64,000 bases of DNA from Micromonospora sp. U21 (GCF_018070045.1 NZ_JAGPYK010000016.1:62001-126000), one strand, 5' to 3'; shown: positions 34,759 through 44,058, counted from the first letter of the stretch. Numbers and translations: made by a program. Notes: a model not told the origin generated them from the letters alone.

Positions 34759-36788
34759 GCCTGCCCGTCACAGCCAAGGTGCCCTTCGGCGGCGACTACA
34801 ACCCGGAACAGTGGCCCGAGGACGTGTGGAAGCAGGACCACCAGCTCTTCGACGCCGCGCACATCGACCTGGTCACGGTGGGGGTCTTCGGCTGGGCGCT
34901 CACCCAGCCGGCCGAGGACGTGTACGACTTCTCGCTGCTGGACCGGATCGTGGAGCGGGCCGGTGCCCAGGGGCGTGGGATCTGCCTGGCGACCGGCACG
35001 GCCGCCCACCCGCCGTGGCTGGCCCGGGCCTACCCGGAGGTGACCCGGACCGACTTCGAGGGCCGCAGGCACCGTTTCGGGCAACGGCACAACTCGTGCC
35101 CCAGCTCTCCGGTGTTCCGCCGGCTCTCCACCGAACTCGCCCGCCGGGTCGCGAGCCGCTACGCCGACCACTCGGCGGTCGTCGCCTGGCACGTCGGCAA
35201 CGAGTACGGCGGCGCCTGTTACTGCGAGCTCTGCGCGGCCGGGTTCCGCGACTGGCTGCGCCACCGGTACGGCACCCTCGACGCGCTGAACGCGGCCTGG
35301 TACACCACATTCTGGTCGCACACCTTCAGCGACTGGGCGCAGATCGAGCCGCCGTCGGCGCTGACCGAGCACTGGCGCGGGCCGGACCACACCGCCTTCC
35401 AGGGCGTCACCCTGGACTACCTGCGGTTCTGCTCCGACGCCATGCTGACCAACTTCCGCGACGAGAAGGCCGCCATCCGGGAGTCCAGCCCGGACCTGCC
35501 GGTGACCACCAACTTCATGGGCATGTACCGGCCGATCGACTACCACCGCTGGGCCCCACACCTGGACTTCGCCTCCTGGGACAACTACCCGCCGGACGAC
35601 GAGTCGGCGGCCCGGATGGCGCTGACCCACGACCTGATGCGCGGGCTCAAGGACGGCCAGCCGTTCTGGCTGATGGAACAGACCCCGAGCGTCACCGCCT
35701 GCCGGGACGTCAACCCGCTGAAACGGCCCGGCCTGATGCGGCTGTGGAGCTGGCAGGCGGTGGCGCACGGCGCGGACGCGGTGCTCTTCTTCCAGTTGCG
35801 CGCCTCCCGGGGGGCCAGCGAGAAGTACCACGGCGCCGTCATCGGCCACGCCGGCCGCGCCGACACCCGGGTCTTCCGGGAGGTCGCCGAGCTGGGGGCG
35901 GAGCTGGCCCGGCTCGGCCCGGCGTCGCTGGGCGCGCGGACGCCGGCCCGGGTGGCGCTGCTGTTCGACTGGGACAGCTGGTGGGCGTTGGAGATCTCCG
36001 ACGGCCCGTCGCGCCTGGTCCGGTACCAGCAGGTCGTGCTGGCGTACCACCGGGCGCTCTGGGAGGCCGGGGTCGACCTGGACGTTGTCGCGGTGACCGC
36101 CGACCTGTCCGGCTACGACGTGGTCGTCGCGCCGGCCCTGCACATGCTCAAGGGGGACCTGCCGGAGCGCCTGGAGGCGGTGGCCGCGCGCGGCGGTTCG
36201 GTGCTGACCACGTACCTGTCGGGTCGTGTGGACGAGAACGACCAGGCCTTCCTGATGGACGTGCCGGGCCCGCTCGGGCAGCTGATGGGAATCCGGGTCG
36301 ACGAGTGGGACGCCCGCGGCCCCGAGGTGGTCAACCCGGTCCGCCTCGGCGCCGGCGTCGACCAGTTCGACGTCGAGGCGCGACTGCTCTTCGAGCTGGT
36401 GATTCCGCAGGGCGCGGAGGTGCTGGGCACCTACCAGGCCGACTTCTACGCCGGCACCCCGGCGGTGACCCGCAACGCCCACGGCGACGGGCACGGCTGG
36501 TACGTCGCCGCCGGGCTGGACCGGACCGGAGTCTCCTGGGTGGTCCGGCAGGTGCTGGCGCGGCACGACCTGCTCGGGCCCTACCCGGACGTGCCGGACC
36601 TGGAGTCCGCGCTCCGGGTCGCGCCGGACGAGACGCGGCTGCTGTTCCTGCTCAACCACCGCCCTGAGCCGGTCGAGGTCACCGCCCGGACCGGCGGCGT
36701 CGACCTGCTCACCGGTGACCGGGTGGAGGCCGGGCAACCGCTGCGGTTGCCGGCGTACGGGGTCGTGATGCTGCGGGAGGACCGGTGA
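34755..36788 (+). CDS. Glycoside hydrolase family 42 (beta-galactosidase / arabinopyranosidase)
   Basis: 677 residues, standard GH42 length. The barrel has acid/base Glu150 (WHVGNEYGG) and nucleophile Glu308 (WLMEQTPS). The zinc site Cys115, Cys155, Cys157 and Cys160 (ACYCELC) is intact, and the trimerisation and C-terminal beta domains follow. In a xylan operon its target is probably a galactosyl or arabinopyranosyl side chain rather than lactose; that is inference. It overlaps its neighbours by 4 bases on both sides. Confidence 0.92.
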   Translation: MSLPVTAKVPFGGDYNPEQWPEDVWKQDHQLFDAAHIDLVTVGVFGWALTQPAEDVYDFSLLDRIVERAGAQGRGICLATGTAAHPPWLARAYPEVTRTDFEGRRHRFGQRHNSCPSSPVFRRLSTELARRVASRYADHSAVVAWHVGNEYGGACYCELCAAGFRDWLRHRYGTLDALNAAWYTTFWSHTFSDWAQIEPPSALTEHWRGPDHTAFQGVTLDYLRFCSDAMLTNFRDEKAAIRESSPDLPVTTNFMGMYRPIDYHRWAPHLDFASWDNYPPDDESAARMALTHDLMRGLKDGQPFWLMEQTPSVTACRDVNPLKRPGLMRLWSWQAVAHGADAVLFFQLRASRGASEKYHGAVIGHAGRADTRVFREVAELGAELARLGPASLGARTPARVALLFDWDSWWALEISDGPSRLVRYQQVVLAYHRALWEAGVDLDVVAVTADLSGYDVVVAPALHMLKGDLPERLEAVAARGGSVLTTYLSGRVDENDQAFLMDVPGPLGQLMGIRVDEWDARGPEVVNPVRLGAGVDQFDVEARLLFELVIPQGAEVLGTYQADFYAGTPAVTRNAHGDGHGWYVAAGLDRTGVSWVVRQVLARHDLLGPYPDVPDLESALRVAPDETRLLFLLNHRPEPVEVTARTGGVDLLTGDRVEAGQPLRLPAYGVVMLREDR

Positions 36789-38860
36789 GCGCCGAGGAAG
36801 CGCGGGTGCACGCCGCCTGGCTGCCACCGGAGGCGTTCCGGGCGCTCGGCTCGCGCCGCGTGCTGGTGCACGGCGACGGGATGCTCGTCGACACCGTCCT
36901 CGACGAGGTCGCCCGCGCCTGCGCGCGGTACGGCGGGCGGGTGTGGCATTCCCCGTCCTGGGACGTGGACGCCGATCTGGTGCTCGCGCTCCGCGGCGCC
37001 GACGAGTTGTCGAGCGCGGCGGTGGAGGCGGCCCGGGCGGCGGGTGAGGCGGCGCTGGCGAAGGTCGGCGCCGGCGCGGTGCTCGGTGACGAGGGGTTCG
37101 TGCTGGCGCGGGCAGGCGACGTGACCGCCGTGCTGGCCGACGCGCCCGCCGGCCTGTTGTACGGCCTGTTCCACCTGGTCCGACTCGGTCCGGCGGCGTT
37201 CGACAGCACCCGTCCGACGGAACGGCACCGTCCCGCGCTGCGCCAGCGGATGCTCAACCACTGGGACAACGTGGCCGTGCACCCGGTGATGGGCCAGGTG
37301 GAGCGGGGGTACGCCGGCGGCTCGATCTTCTGGCGGGACGGCCGGCCGCGCGGCGACCTGGCCCGGGTCCGGGAGTACGCGCGGCTGCTGGCCGCCTGTG
37401 GCATCAACGCGATCTCGGTGAACAACGTCAACGTCGCCCGGACGGAGGCGCGGCTGCTCACCAACCGACTCGGCGACGTGGCCGAGATCGCGGACGTGCT
37501 GCGCCCATACGGCATCCGGGTGCACCTGTCGGTCACCTTCGCCGCACCGGTGGTCCTCGGCGGCCTGCCGACCGCCGACCCGGCGGACGAGGCGGTGCGG
37601 GCGTGGTGGGCCGCGACGACCCGGCAGGTGTACGAGCGCATCCCGGACTTCGGCGGCTACGTGGTGAAGGCCGACTCCGAGGGGCAACCGGGCCCGTTCA
37701 CCTACGGGCGCGACCACGCCGACGGCGCGAACCTGCTCGCCGACGCCCTCGCCCCGCACGGGGGAGTGGTGCACTGGCGGGCGTTCGTCTACAACCATCA
37801 CCAGGACTGGCGGGACCGGTCCACCGACCGGGCGCGGGCCGCGTACGACCACTTCGTCCCGCTCGACGGGCGGTTCCGCGCCAACGTGGTGCTGCAGGTG
37901 AAGTTCGGCCCGGTGGACTTCCAGGTACGCGAGCCCGTGTCCCCGGTGCTCGCCGCGATGCCGGCCACCCGGCTGGCGGTCGAGGTGCAGGTCACCCAGG
38001 AGTACACCGGCCAGCAGCGACACGTCTGCCACCTCGGTCCGTGGTGGAGTGAGGTGTTGCGGTTCGCGCCGTGGGGTCCGGGTGGACGGACGGTTGCCGA
38101 CGTGGCCGCGGGGGAGGGCGGTGGACTGGTCGCCGTCGCCAACGTGGGCGACGACCTCTTCTGGACCGGGCACCCGCTGGCGCAGGCCAACCTGTACACC
38201 GTCGGCCGGCTTGCCTGGGATCCGCGGCTGGATCCCCGGGCGGTCCTCGACGAGTGGATCGCGCTGACCTTTCCGCCGTCGGCGATGGCCGACCCGGAAC
38301 TGGTCGGGCGGACGCTGCACGAGATCATGGATGATTCCTGGCGTACCTATGAGCGGTACACCGCCCCGCTGGGTGTCGGCTTCATGGTTCATCCCGGTGA
38401 CCACTACGGCCCGGACGTGGACGGGTACGAGTACACCCGGTGGGGCACGTACCACTTCGCGGATCGCGACGGCGTCGGTGTGGACCGCAGCCGCGCGTCC
38501 GGCACCGGCTTCGCCGGTCAGTACCCGCCGTACTGGTCCCAGGTGTACGAGTCGCCCGAGCGGTGCCCGGACGAGCTGCTGCTCTTCTTCCACCACGTCC
38601 CGTACGGACACGTCCTGCACAGCGGTTCCACGGTCATCCAGCACATCTACGACACCCACTTCGCCGGCGTCGAGGAGGTGGCGGCGATGCGGGGGCGGTG
38701 GCGGACGCTGAAGGGTCTGATCGATCCCGCCGTGTACGAGCGGGTGGAGCAGCGCCTCGACGAGCAGGTGCGCAGCGCCACCGAGTGGCGGGATCAGATC
38801 AACACCTACTTCTTCCGCAAGTCCGGGGTGCCGGACGCGCGCGGACGTCGCATCCACTGA
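36785..38860 (+). CDS. Glycoside hydrolase family 67 alpha-glucuronidase
   Basis: 691 residues, normal for intracellular GH67. The general acid Glu299 lies in VVKADSEGQPGP, and the general base pair Asp378/Glu383 in FGPVDFQVREPVSP. QRMLNHWDN and the C-terminal PPYWSQVYESPERCPDELL also match the family. It removes 4-O-methylglucuronic acid from the non-reducing end of aldouronic acids, the step that lets the GH39 enzyme finish the chain. GTG 36785 overlaps the GH42 stop. Last gene of the operon. Confidence 0.95.
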   Translation: MSAEEARVHAAWLPPEAFRALGSRRVLVHGDGMLVDTVLDEVARACARYGGRVWHSPSWDVDADLVLALRGADELSSAAVEAARAAGEAALAKVGAGAVLGDEGFVLARAGDVTAVLADAPAGLLYGLFHLVRLGPAAFDSTRPTERHRPALRQRMLNHWDNVAVHPVMGQVERGYAGGSIFWRDGRPRGDLARVREYARLLAACGINAISVNNVNVARTEARLLTNRLGDVAEIADVLRPYGIRVHLSVTFAAPVVLGGLPTADPADEAVRAWWAATTRQVYERIPDFGGYVVKADSEGQPGPFTYGRDHADGANLLADALAPHGGVVHWRAFVYNHHQDWRDRSTDRARAAYDHFVPLDGRFRANVVLQVKFGPVDFQVREPVSPVLAAMPATRLAVEVQVTQEYTGQQRHVCHLGPWWSEVLRFAPWGPGGRTVADVAAGEGGGLVAVANVGDDLFWTGHPLAQANLYTVGRLAWDPRLDPRAVLDEWIALTFPPSAMADPELVGRTLHEIMDDSWRTYERYTAPLGVGFMVHPGDHYGPDVDGYEYTRWGTYHFADRDGVGVDRSRASGTGFAGQYPPYWSQVYESPERCPDELLLFFHHVPYGHVLHSGSTVIQHIYDTHFAGVEEVAAMRGRWRTLKGLIDPAVYERVEQRLDEQVRSATEWRDQINTYFFRKSGVPDARGRRIH

Positions 38861-38866
38861 CCCGGC

Positions 38867-38880
38867 CGCTTCCGGAAGCG
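38867..38880. promoter_or_regulatory. 14-bp palindrome after the GH67 gene
   Basis: CGCTTCCGGAAGCG is perfect and lies 7 bases after the stop. It contains the same CTTCCGGAAG core found again at 38972-38981 in the next promoter. It may be part of a terminator or a second, distal operator. Confidence 0.45.
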
Positions 38881-38964
38881 TCCCGGTAACACCGTGCTCG
38901 GTCGGTCCCGCTGACGGCTCCGTCGGCGTCCGTCGATGCGCTGGTCGCGGCCCGATCCCGGGCG

Positions 38965-39007
38965 CCGGAAACTTCCGGAAGTCTTGACAATCGAGGTCGC
39001 TCGATTG
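38965..39007 (+). promoter_or_regulatory. Control region of the secreted esterase/xylanase genes
   Basis: CCGGAA-ac-TTCCGG (38965-38978) overlaps CTTCCGGAAG (38972-38981) and is followed by a consensus TTGACA (38984-38989). A second perfect palindrome CAATCGAG-gtcg-CTCGATTG (38988-39007) covers the -35 edge and spacer. The -10 is not clear. The first site resembles the LacI operators of this locus; the second suggests another regulator. Nothing else is seen in the 245-base gap. Confidence 0.55.
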
Positions 39008-39105
39008 AAGCTGACAAGGTCACGCGAGCCGCGGTCAGGGTCGGGCGAAGGGCAGTCCTCGACTTACTCCCCTTCCATGCGTCCACTCTCCCTCAGGAAT
39101 CGCGA

Positions 39106-40410
39106 ATGAGATTGACGACAAGAATGCTGGGCGCCGTCCTGGCGACCGTGACCCTGGCCGCCGCCGCCGCCGCGACGACGTTCGCCGCGCCGGCCTCGGC
39201 GGCCACGTTGACCGAGGTGACAGGGTTCGGCACCAACCCCACCAACCTGCGGATGCACCTGTACGTCCCGGACCGGGTGGTCGCCCGGCCGGCGATCCTG
39301 CTCGCCCTGCACTACTGCACCGGATCGGGTCCGGCGTACCACTCCGGCACGCAGTACGCGTCCCTCGCCGACCGGTACGGGTTCGTCGTGATCTACCCGT
39401 CGGTGACCCGCGGCAGCCTGTGCTGGGACGTCTCCTCGCCGCAGGCGCTGCGCCGTGGCGGCGGCAGCGACCCCGTCGGGCTCATGTCGATGGTCGACCA
39501 CGTGCGGCAGCGGTACGCCGCCGACCCCGAGCGGATCTTCGCCACTGGCACCTCGTCCGGCGCCATGATGACGAACGTCCTGCTCGGCGACTACCCGGAC
39601 GTGTTCGCGGCGGGTGCGTCCTTCGCCGGGGTGCCGTTCGGCTGCTTCGCCACCGGGGGCAGCTCGGAGTGGAACAGCCAGTGCGCCAACGGCCAGCTCA
39701 TCAGGACCCCACAGCAGTGGGGGGACCTGGTCCGGGATGCCCACCCCGGCTACGCCGGCCGCCGTCCACGGATGCAGATCTGGCACGGCACCAACGATGA
39801 GACGCTGCGCTACCCGAACTTCGGCGAGCAGGTCAAGCAGTGGACCAACGTGCACGGGTTGAGCCAGACCCCGACGTACACCGACACGCCACAGTCCGGC
39901 CACACCCGTACCCGCTACGGGAGCAGCGGCCCGACGGCCCCGGTCGAGGCGATCAGCATGCAGGGCGTGTCGCACAACCTGCCGGTCGACGCCGCGCAGG
40001 TGATCCGCTTCTTCGGGCTGGACGGCGCCACCCCGCCGCCGACGACCCCGCCCCCGACCACTACGCCGCCGACGACCCCGCCGCCGACCGACGGTGGTTG
40101 CCGGATCGGGTACGCGGTCAACGCCTGGAACGCCGGCCTCGCCGCCAGCGTGACCATCACCAACACCGGTACGGCGGCGGTGAACGGCTGGACGCTGACG
40201 TTCGCCCTGCCCGCCGGCCAGCGCCTCACCAACGGCTGGAACGCGCAGTACTCCACGACGAGCGGCACGGTGACCGCCCGCAACGTCTCCTACAACGCCG
40301 CCATCGCCCCGAACGCCTCGGTCGACATCAGCTTCCAGGCCACCCACGAGGGCGGCACCGGGAAACCCTCGACCTTCGCCCTGAACGGAATCGCCTGCTC
40401 GGTGGCCTGA
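39106..40410 (+). CDS. Secreted CE1-type esterase (acetylxylan/feruloyl) with CBM2
   Basis: 434 residues. Signal peptide of about 32 residues (cut after ASA). The esterase domain resembles PHB-depolymerase/AxeA enzymes: LLALHYCTGSG, nucleophile Ser150 (ATGTSSGAMM), then Asp in WHGTNDE and His in GVSHNLPVD. A Pro/Thr linker (PPPTTPP) leads to a C-terminal family 2 carbohydrate-binding module with the bounding Cys pair (GGCRIGY and GIACSVA) and the Trp residues of the binding face. It removes acetyl or feruloyl groups from xylan outside the cell. The xylanase gene follows after 37 bases. Confidence 0.9.
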   Translation: MRLTTRMLGAVLATVTLAAAAAATTFAAPASAATLTEVTGFGTNPTNLRMHLYVPDRVVARPAILLALHYCTGSGPAYHSGTQYASLADRYGFVVIYPSVTRGSLCWDVSSPQALRRGGGSDPVGLMSMVDHVRQRYAADPERIFATGTSSGAMMTNVLLGDYPDVFAAGASFAGVPFGCFATGGSSEWNSQCANGQLIRTPQQWGDLVRDAHPGYAGRRPRMQIWHGTNDETLRYPNFGEQVKQWTNVHGLSQTPTYTDTPQSGHTRTRYGSSGPTAPVEAISMQGVSHNLPVDAAQVIRFFGLDGATPPPTTPPPTTTPPTTPPPTDGGCRIGYAVNAWNAGLAASVTITNTGTAAVNGWTLTFALPAGQRLTNGWNAQYSTTSGTVTARNVSYNAAIAPNASVDISFQATHEGGTGKPSTFALNGIACSVA

Positions 40411-40447
40411 TCACGCCGACACCACCACCACGGATTGGAGTTCCACG

Positions 40448-41818
40448 ATGAGAAACGCGCAATGGAAGGCGGCATCGAGAGCCGCCCTCGCACTGACCGG
40501 GGCGAGCGCCCTCGCCGCCGGCATGGCGATGGTTCTGGCTGCTCCTGCCGCCGCCGGCACCACGCTCGGCGCGTCCGCCGCCGAGCAGGGTCGGTACTTC
40601 GGCGCCGCGGTGGCCGCCAACAAGCTGAGCGACAGCGCCTACACCACGATCCTGAACCGCGAGTTCAACTCGGTGACGCCCGAGAACGAGATGAAGATCG
40701 ACGCCACCGAGCCGCAGCAGGGCCAGTTCAGCTACGGCGCCGCGGACCAGATCGTCAACCACGCGCGGAGTCGCGGGATGCAGGTGCGTGGGCACACCCT
40801 GGCCTGGCACTCGCAGCAGCCGGGCTGGATGCAGAACATGAGCGGCACCGCGCTGCGCCAGGCGATGCTCAACCACGTCACGCAGGTGGCGACGCATTTC
40901 CGGGGTCAGGTCGTGGCGTGGGACGTGGTGAACGAGGCGTTCGCCGACGGCAGCTCCGGCGCCCGGCGCGACTCCAACCTCCAGCGCACCGGCAACGACT
41001 GGATCGAGGCCGCATTCCGGGCCGCCCGGGCGGCCGACCCCGGCGCGAAGCTCTGCTACAACGACTACAACACCGACGACTGGACGCACGCCAAGACCCA
41101 GGCCGTGTACACGATGGTGCGCGACTTCAAGCAGCGTGGCGTACCCATCGACTGCGTCGGTCTCCAGTCGCACTTCAACAGCGGCTCGCCGTACCCCGGC
41201 AACTACCGCACCACGCTGTCCAGCTTCGCGGCCCTCGGCGTGGACGTGCAGATCACCGAGCTGGACATCGAGGGGGCGTCGGCGGCCACGTACCGCAGCG
41301 TCGTGCAGGACTGCCTCGCCGTGGCGCGCTGCAACGGCATCACCGTCTGGGGCATCCGGGACAGCGACTCGTGGCGGGCCTCGCAGACCCCGCTGCTGTT
41401 CACCAGCGGCGGCGCCAAGAAGCCGGCGTACGACGCGGTCCTCGCCGCGCTGAACAACGGGACGACCCCGCCTCCGACCACCCCGCCGCCGACCACTCCG
41501 CCGCCCACGACCCCGCCTCCGGGGCCGGGTGGCTGCACCGCGACCGTGTCGGTGAACCAGTGGACGGGTGGCTTCGTGGCGACGGTGAAGGTGACGGCCG
41601 GATCATCGGCCATCAGTTCCTGGGCGGTGACGATCACGTTGCCCTCGGGCGCGACGGTCACCAACGCCTGGAACGCCAACCGCAGCGCCGACGCCGGCAC
41701 GACGCGCTGGACGAACGTGGCCTACAACGGCCAGGTCGGCGCCGGCCAGTCCGCTGAGTTCGGATTCCAGGCCAACGGCACGGCCGGCGGCCTGACCCCG
41801 GCCTGCGCCGCGGGCTGA
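40448..41818 (+). CDS. Secreted GH10 endo-1,4-beta-xylanase with CBM2
   Basis: 456 residues with a signal peptide of about 37 residues. The GH10 barrel carries acid/base Glu163 (AWDVVNEAF) and nucleophile Glu271 (QITELDIEG), plus NSVTPENEMKID and RGHTLAWHSQQP. A Pro/Thr linker of about 25 residues and a family 2 CBM (GGCTATVSVNQWTGGF to the final CAAG) follow. GH10 enzymes leave aldotriouronic acid ends that suit the importer and GH67 enzyme upstream. Probably co-transcribed with the esterase. Confidence 0.95.
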   Translation: MRNAQWKAASRAALALTGASALAAGMAMVLAAPAAAGTTLGASAAEQGRYFGAAVAANKLSDSAYTTILNREFNSVTPENEMKIDATEPQQGQFSYGAADQIVNHARSRGMQVRGHTLAWHSQQPGWMQNMSGTALRQAMLNHVTQVATHFRGQVVAWDVVNEAFADGSSGARRDSNLQRTGNDWIEAAFRAARAADPGAKLCYNDYNTDDWTHAKTQAVYTMVRDFKQRGVPIDCVGLQSHFNSGSPYPGNYRTTLSSFAALGVDVQITELDIEGASAATYRSVVQDCLAVARCNGITVWGIRDSDSWRASQTPLLFTSGGAKKPAYDAVLAALNNGTTPPPTTPPPTTPPPTTPPPGPGGCTATVSVNQWTGGFVATVKVTAGSSAISSWAVTITLPSGATVTNAWNANRSADAGTTRWTNVAYNGQVGAGQSAEFGFQANGTAGGLTPACAAG

Positions 41819-41825
41819 CGCACAC

Positions 41826-41867
41826 CGGCCGGTGTGGAGGAGGGTCTCGAATCCTCCACACCGGCCG
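41826..41867 (+). terminator. Hairpin terminator after the xylanase
   Basis: A perfect 16-bp inverted repeat (41826-41841 with 41852-41867) and 10-nt loop, starting 8 bases after the stop. Confidence 0.8.
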
Positions 41868-41956
41868 ATCCGGCGCCAGCGCCGCGGACACCGGGCCCCG
41901 GCTGGGCGGACGAGCTCAGACCTCTCGGAACTCCCGGGACCTCCTACTCTCGACTC

Positions 41957-42661
41957 GTGAGAGTCGCTGAGATCCGCCGCTACCCGATCAAGTCGATGCT
42001 CGGGGAGGCGGTGCCGCTTGCCGAAGTAGGTGAGCGGGGCTTGGCCGGCGACCGGCTGTGGGCGGTGCGCGACCTGGACGGCAAGCTCGGCAGCGGCAAG
42101 AACACCCGCCGGTTCCGGCGGATGCCGGGCCTGTTCCGGCTTCGGGCGTACGTGGCGGACCCGGCTCCGATCGTGGAGTTTCCCGACGGTCGTCGCTTCG
42201 CGGCTAACGATCCGGTCGGGCACCGCGCCGTCGGTGAGGTGCTCGGCCGGACGGTGACGCTCGCCGCGGAGGAAGCGGTCTTGCACCATGATGAGGGGCC
42301 GGTCAGCCTTATCACGACGGCTGCGCTGCGCCGGCTGACGGAGCTCAGCGGCGGCGAACCCGGCGGCATGGGCGTCGACCCGCTGCGGTTCCGGGCCAAC
42401 CTCCTGATCGACATTCCCGGCAGCGGCTTCCCGGAGGATGGCTGGCCGGGGCGCCGGCTGCAGGTTGGCCCGGACGTCGTCCTGCGGCCGGTCCGGCCGC
42501 TCACTCGGTGCGTGATGATCGACATGGCACAGGATCGGGCGGGCGAGCGGAACGATCTGCTCAAGACCCTCGCTGAGTACCACGAACTGACCTTCGGGGT
42601 TTTCGCCACGGTCGAGCGGCCAGGCCGGGTCGCCGCTGGCCATGTGTGCTCCTGGGCGTAG
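41957..42661 (+). CDS. MOSC-domain protein
   Basis: 234 residues from GTG 41957, probably leaderless since no Shine-Dalgarno is seen. The N-terminal MOSC_N barrel starts VAEIRRYPIKSMLGE, and GERGLAGDRLWAVRD and the LRPVRPLTRCVMIDM segment with the MOSC Cys follow. MOSC proteins bind molybdenum cofactor or handle sulfur and N-hydroxylated compounds (mARC/YiiM-like). The electron-transfer partner is not encoded here, so the substrate is unknown. Confidence 0.88.
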   Translation: MRVAEIRRYPIKSMLGEAVPLAEVGERGLAGDRLWAVRDLDGKLGSGKNTRRFRRMPGLFRLRAYVADPAPIVEFPDGRRFAANDPVGHRAVGEVLGRTVTLAAEEAVLHHDEGPVSLITTAALRRLTELSGGEPGGMGVDPLRFRANLLIDIPGSGFPEDGWPGRRLQVGPDVVLRPVRPLTRCVMIDMAQDRAGERNDLLKTLAEYHELTFGVFATVERPGRVAAGHVCSWA

Positions 42662-42762
42662 GTCGAGAAGGAGCGCCGCGACATCCGCAACTGCCGCTGA
42701 TGGCGCGAGTCGCGCCGCGTCGGCACGGCCGTCCGCGCAGCCCGCGAACTGGCGTTTGGGAC

Positions 42763-43095
42763 TCAGGCTCCGATCCGGATACTCAGCTGAGCGCCAAGCT
42801 GACGGAATCCCAGCGCCCGCGCCACTCGGCGTGACGGGTCCGGTCGAGCCCGCCACTGCGGCAGCACGACGAACGCCTGGGAGGTGATGTCGACCAACCC
42901 GCATTCGTCGGCGTCGTCCGCCGGTACAGAGGCCAGAAGCGTGGCGAGATCGGCATGTTCGCCAGGGACCACATCCACGGAATCGAGTCCGGCCGGCTGG
43001 AAGTCGCACTCGGCGAGATAGGCCAGCCTCGCCGCACCGGCAGCACCTGTCCCGCTCCGATGACTGGGACGACTACGCCGTTGTGGCTCCGGCAC
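42763..43095 (-). CDS. Possible hypothetical protein or remnant (110 aa)
   Basis: I do not recognise it. The C-terminal two thirds (LATLLASVPADDADECG, DITSQAFVVLPQWRARP) look protein-like, while the first ~20 residues look non-coding and overlap the next gene. It could be the 3' part of a lost gene. The rest of the 42662-43072 gap shows nothing else. Confidence 0.25.
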   Translation of the reverse strand: MPEPQRRSRPSHRSGTGAAGAARLAYLAECDFQPAGLDSVDVVPGEHADLATLLASVPADDADECGLVDITSQAFVVLPQWRARPDPSRRVARALGFRQLGAQLSIRIGA

Positions 43096-43594
43096 CGGCT
43101 GCGTGCTGGCTTTCTGCGGTGCGCCGGACGACCTGAATACCGGCGGTCGTGGTGATCACGAGTGCCACGGACGCGGCGACCAGCAGCAGGGTGGTCTCGC
43201 CCTGGACGGTGCGCATGTACGCGCCCCCGTTCGCGGTGGCGTACAGGTACTGCACAGCTGCGATCAGGTTGAGGGGTACGGCGACGATGGCGCTCATCCG
43301 CCATCGGGCCACTGGCGCTGCGGGCGCGACCGGTGGCTCGGTGCCACGGGTCCGGGTGAACCAGTTGGCGACGCCGGCCCAGGCGGTAAGCAGGGTGAGA
43401 AGCAGCAGACAGAACATCGCTGCGGACAGCTCGCGAAGCGGCACGATGATGTCGAGCATTTCCACCGTACCGGACCCGTCGTGGGTCACTACGCCGATCC
43501 GATGCTCGTACAGCGCGAGGGCGACCATGGTGTGGAGGACGTCAACGATCGTGAGGGCGACAAGGGCCGTCACGGCAGTGCGGGCAGCGGGCAC
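43073..43594 (-). CDS. Hypothetical four-helix membrane protein
   Basis: 173 residues. Four hydrophobic segments lie near 5-25, 48-72, 98-118 and 133-155. A short Arg/Pro linker separates the two halves, as in DUF4328/DUF2975-like proteins, but I cannot assign a family. There are no catalytic motifs. The start at 43594 is the first ATG of the frame. It stands alone on the minus strand. Confidence 0.6.
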   Translation of the reverse strand: MPAARTAVTALVALTIVDVLHTMVALALYEHRIGVVTHDGSGTVEMLDIIVPLRELSAAMFCLLLLTLLTAWAGVANWFTRTRGTEPPVAPAAPVARWRMSAIVAVPLNLIAAVQYLYATANGGAYMRTVQGETTLLLVAASVALVITTTAGIQVVRRTAESQHAAGAGATTA

Positions 43595-43746
43595 CTGGCG
43601 ACGATAGCTGAAGGTGAACCCATCGCTGGAGGGCTGATCCTTGCTTCGCGGGTTGCCTTCGTGGAGTCCACGATCGGGTGCACGGATCTGCCGCTGACCG
43701 CGCGGTTGTATCGAGATGTACGAGCACGGGCCCGTATGGTGGCGCC

Positions 43747-44058
43747 ATGATCACCTGCGTCGTGCACTACACCATCAACCCCGCTCAGATCGAGGCGTTT
43801 GAACGCTTCGCCCGCGCGTGGATGCGGCTGGTGGCCAAGCACGGTGGTGTGCACCACGGCTACTTCCTACCCGCCGAGGGAGCCAGCGACCAGGCCGAGG
43901 CGCTGTTCAGCTTCGAGAGTCTGGCAGCCTACGAGCGTTACCGCGCGCGGTTCGGTAATGACCCGGAGTTCGTCGCGGCTGACAGCATCCGCGACGACTC
44001 GGGTTGTGTCGTGCGGTACGAGCGAACGTTCATGCGCCCGATCCTTCCGACTGATTGA
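43747..44058 (+). CDS. NIPSNAP-family protein
   Basis: 103 residues beginning MITCVVHYTINPAQIEAFERFARAW, with HGGVHHGYFLP, LFSFESLAAYERYRARF and the late YERTFMRPI. This is the ferredoxin-like dimeric barrel of the NIPSNAP group. The biochemical role is unknown. The ATG at 43747 begins the domain exactly; the upstream frame is not domain-like. Confidence 0.85.
   Translation: MITCVVHYTINPAQIEAFERFARAWMRLVAKHGGVHHGYFLPAEGASDQAEALFSFESLAAYERYRARFGNDPEFVAADSIRDDSGCVVRYERTFMRPILPTD

Noticed and set aside
34350..36827. 825-residue minus-strand open frame
   Set aside because: It lies fully opposite the GH42 gene, which has intact catalytic and zinc motifs; no domain is recognisable in the shadow.
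42783..43304. 173-residue minus-strand frame
   Set aside because: Arg/Pro-rich low-complexity translation overlapping a better membrane-protein frame.
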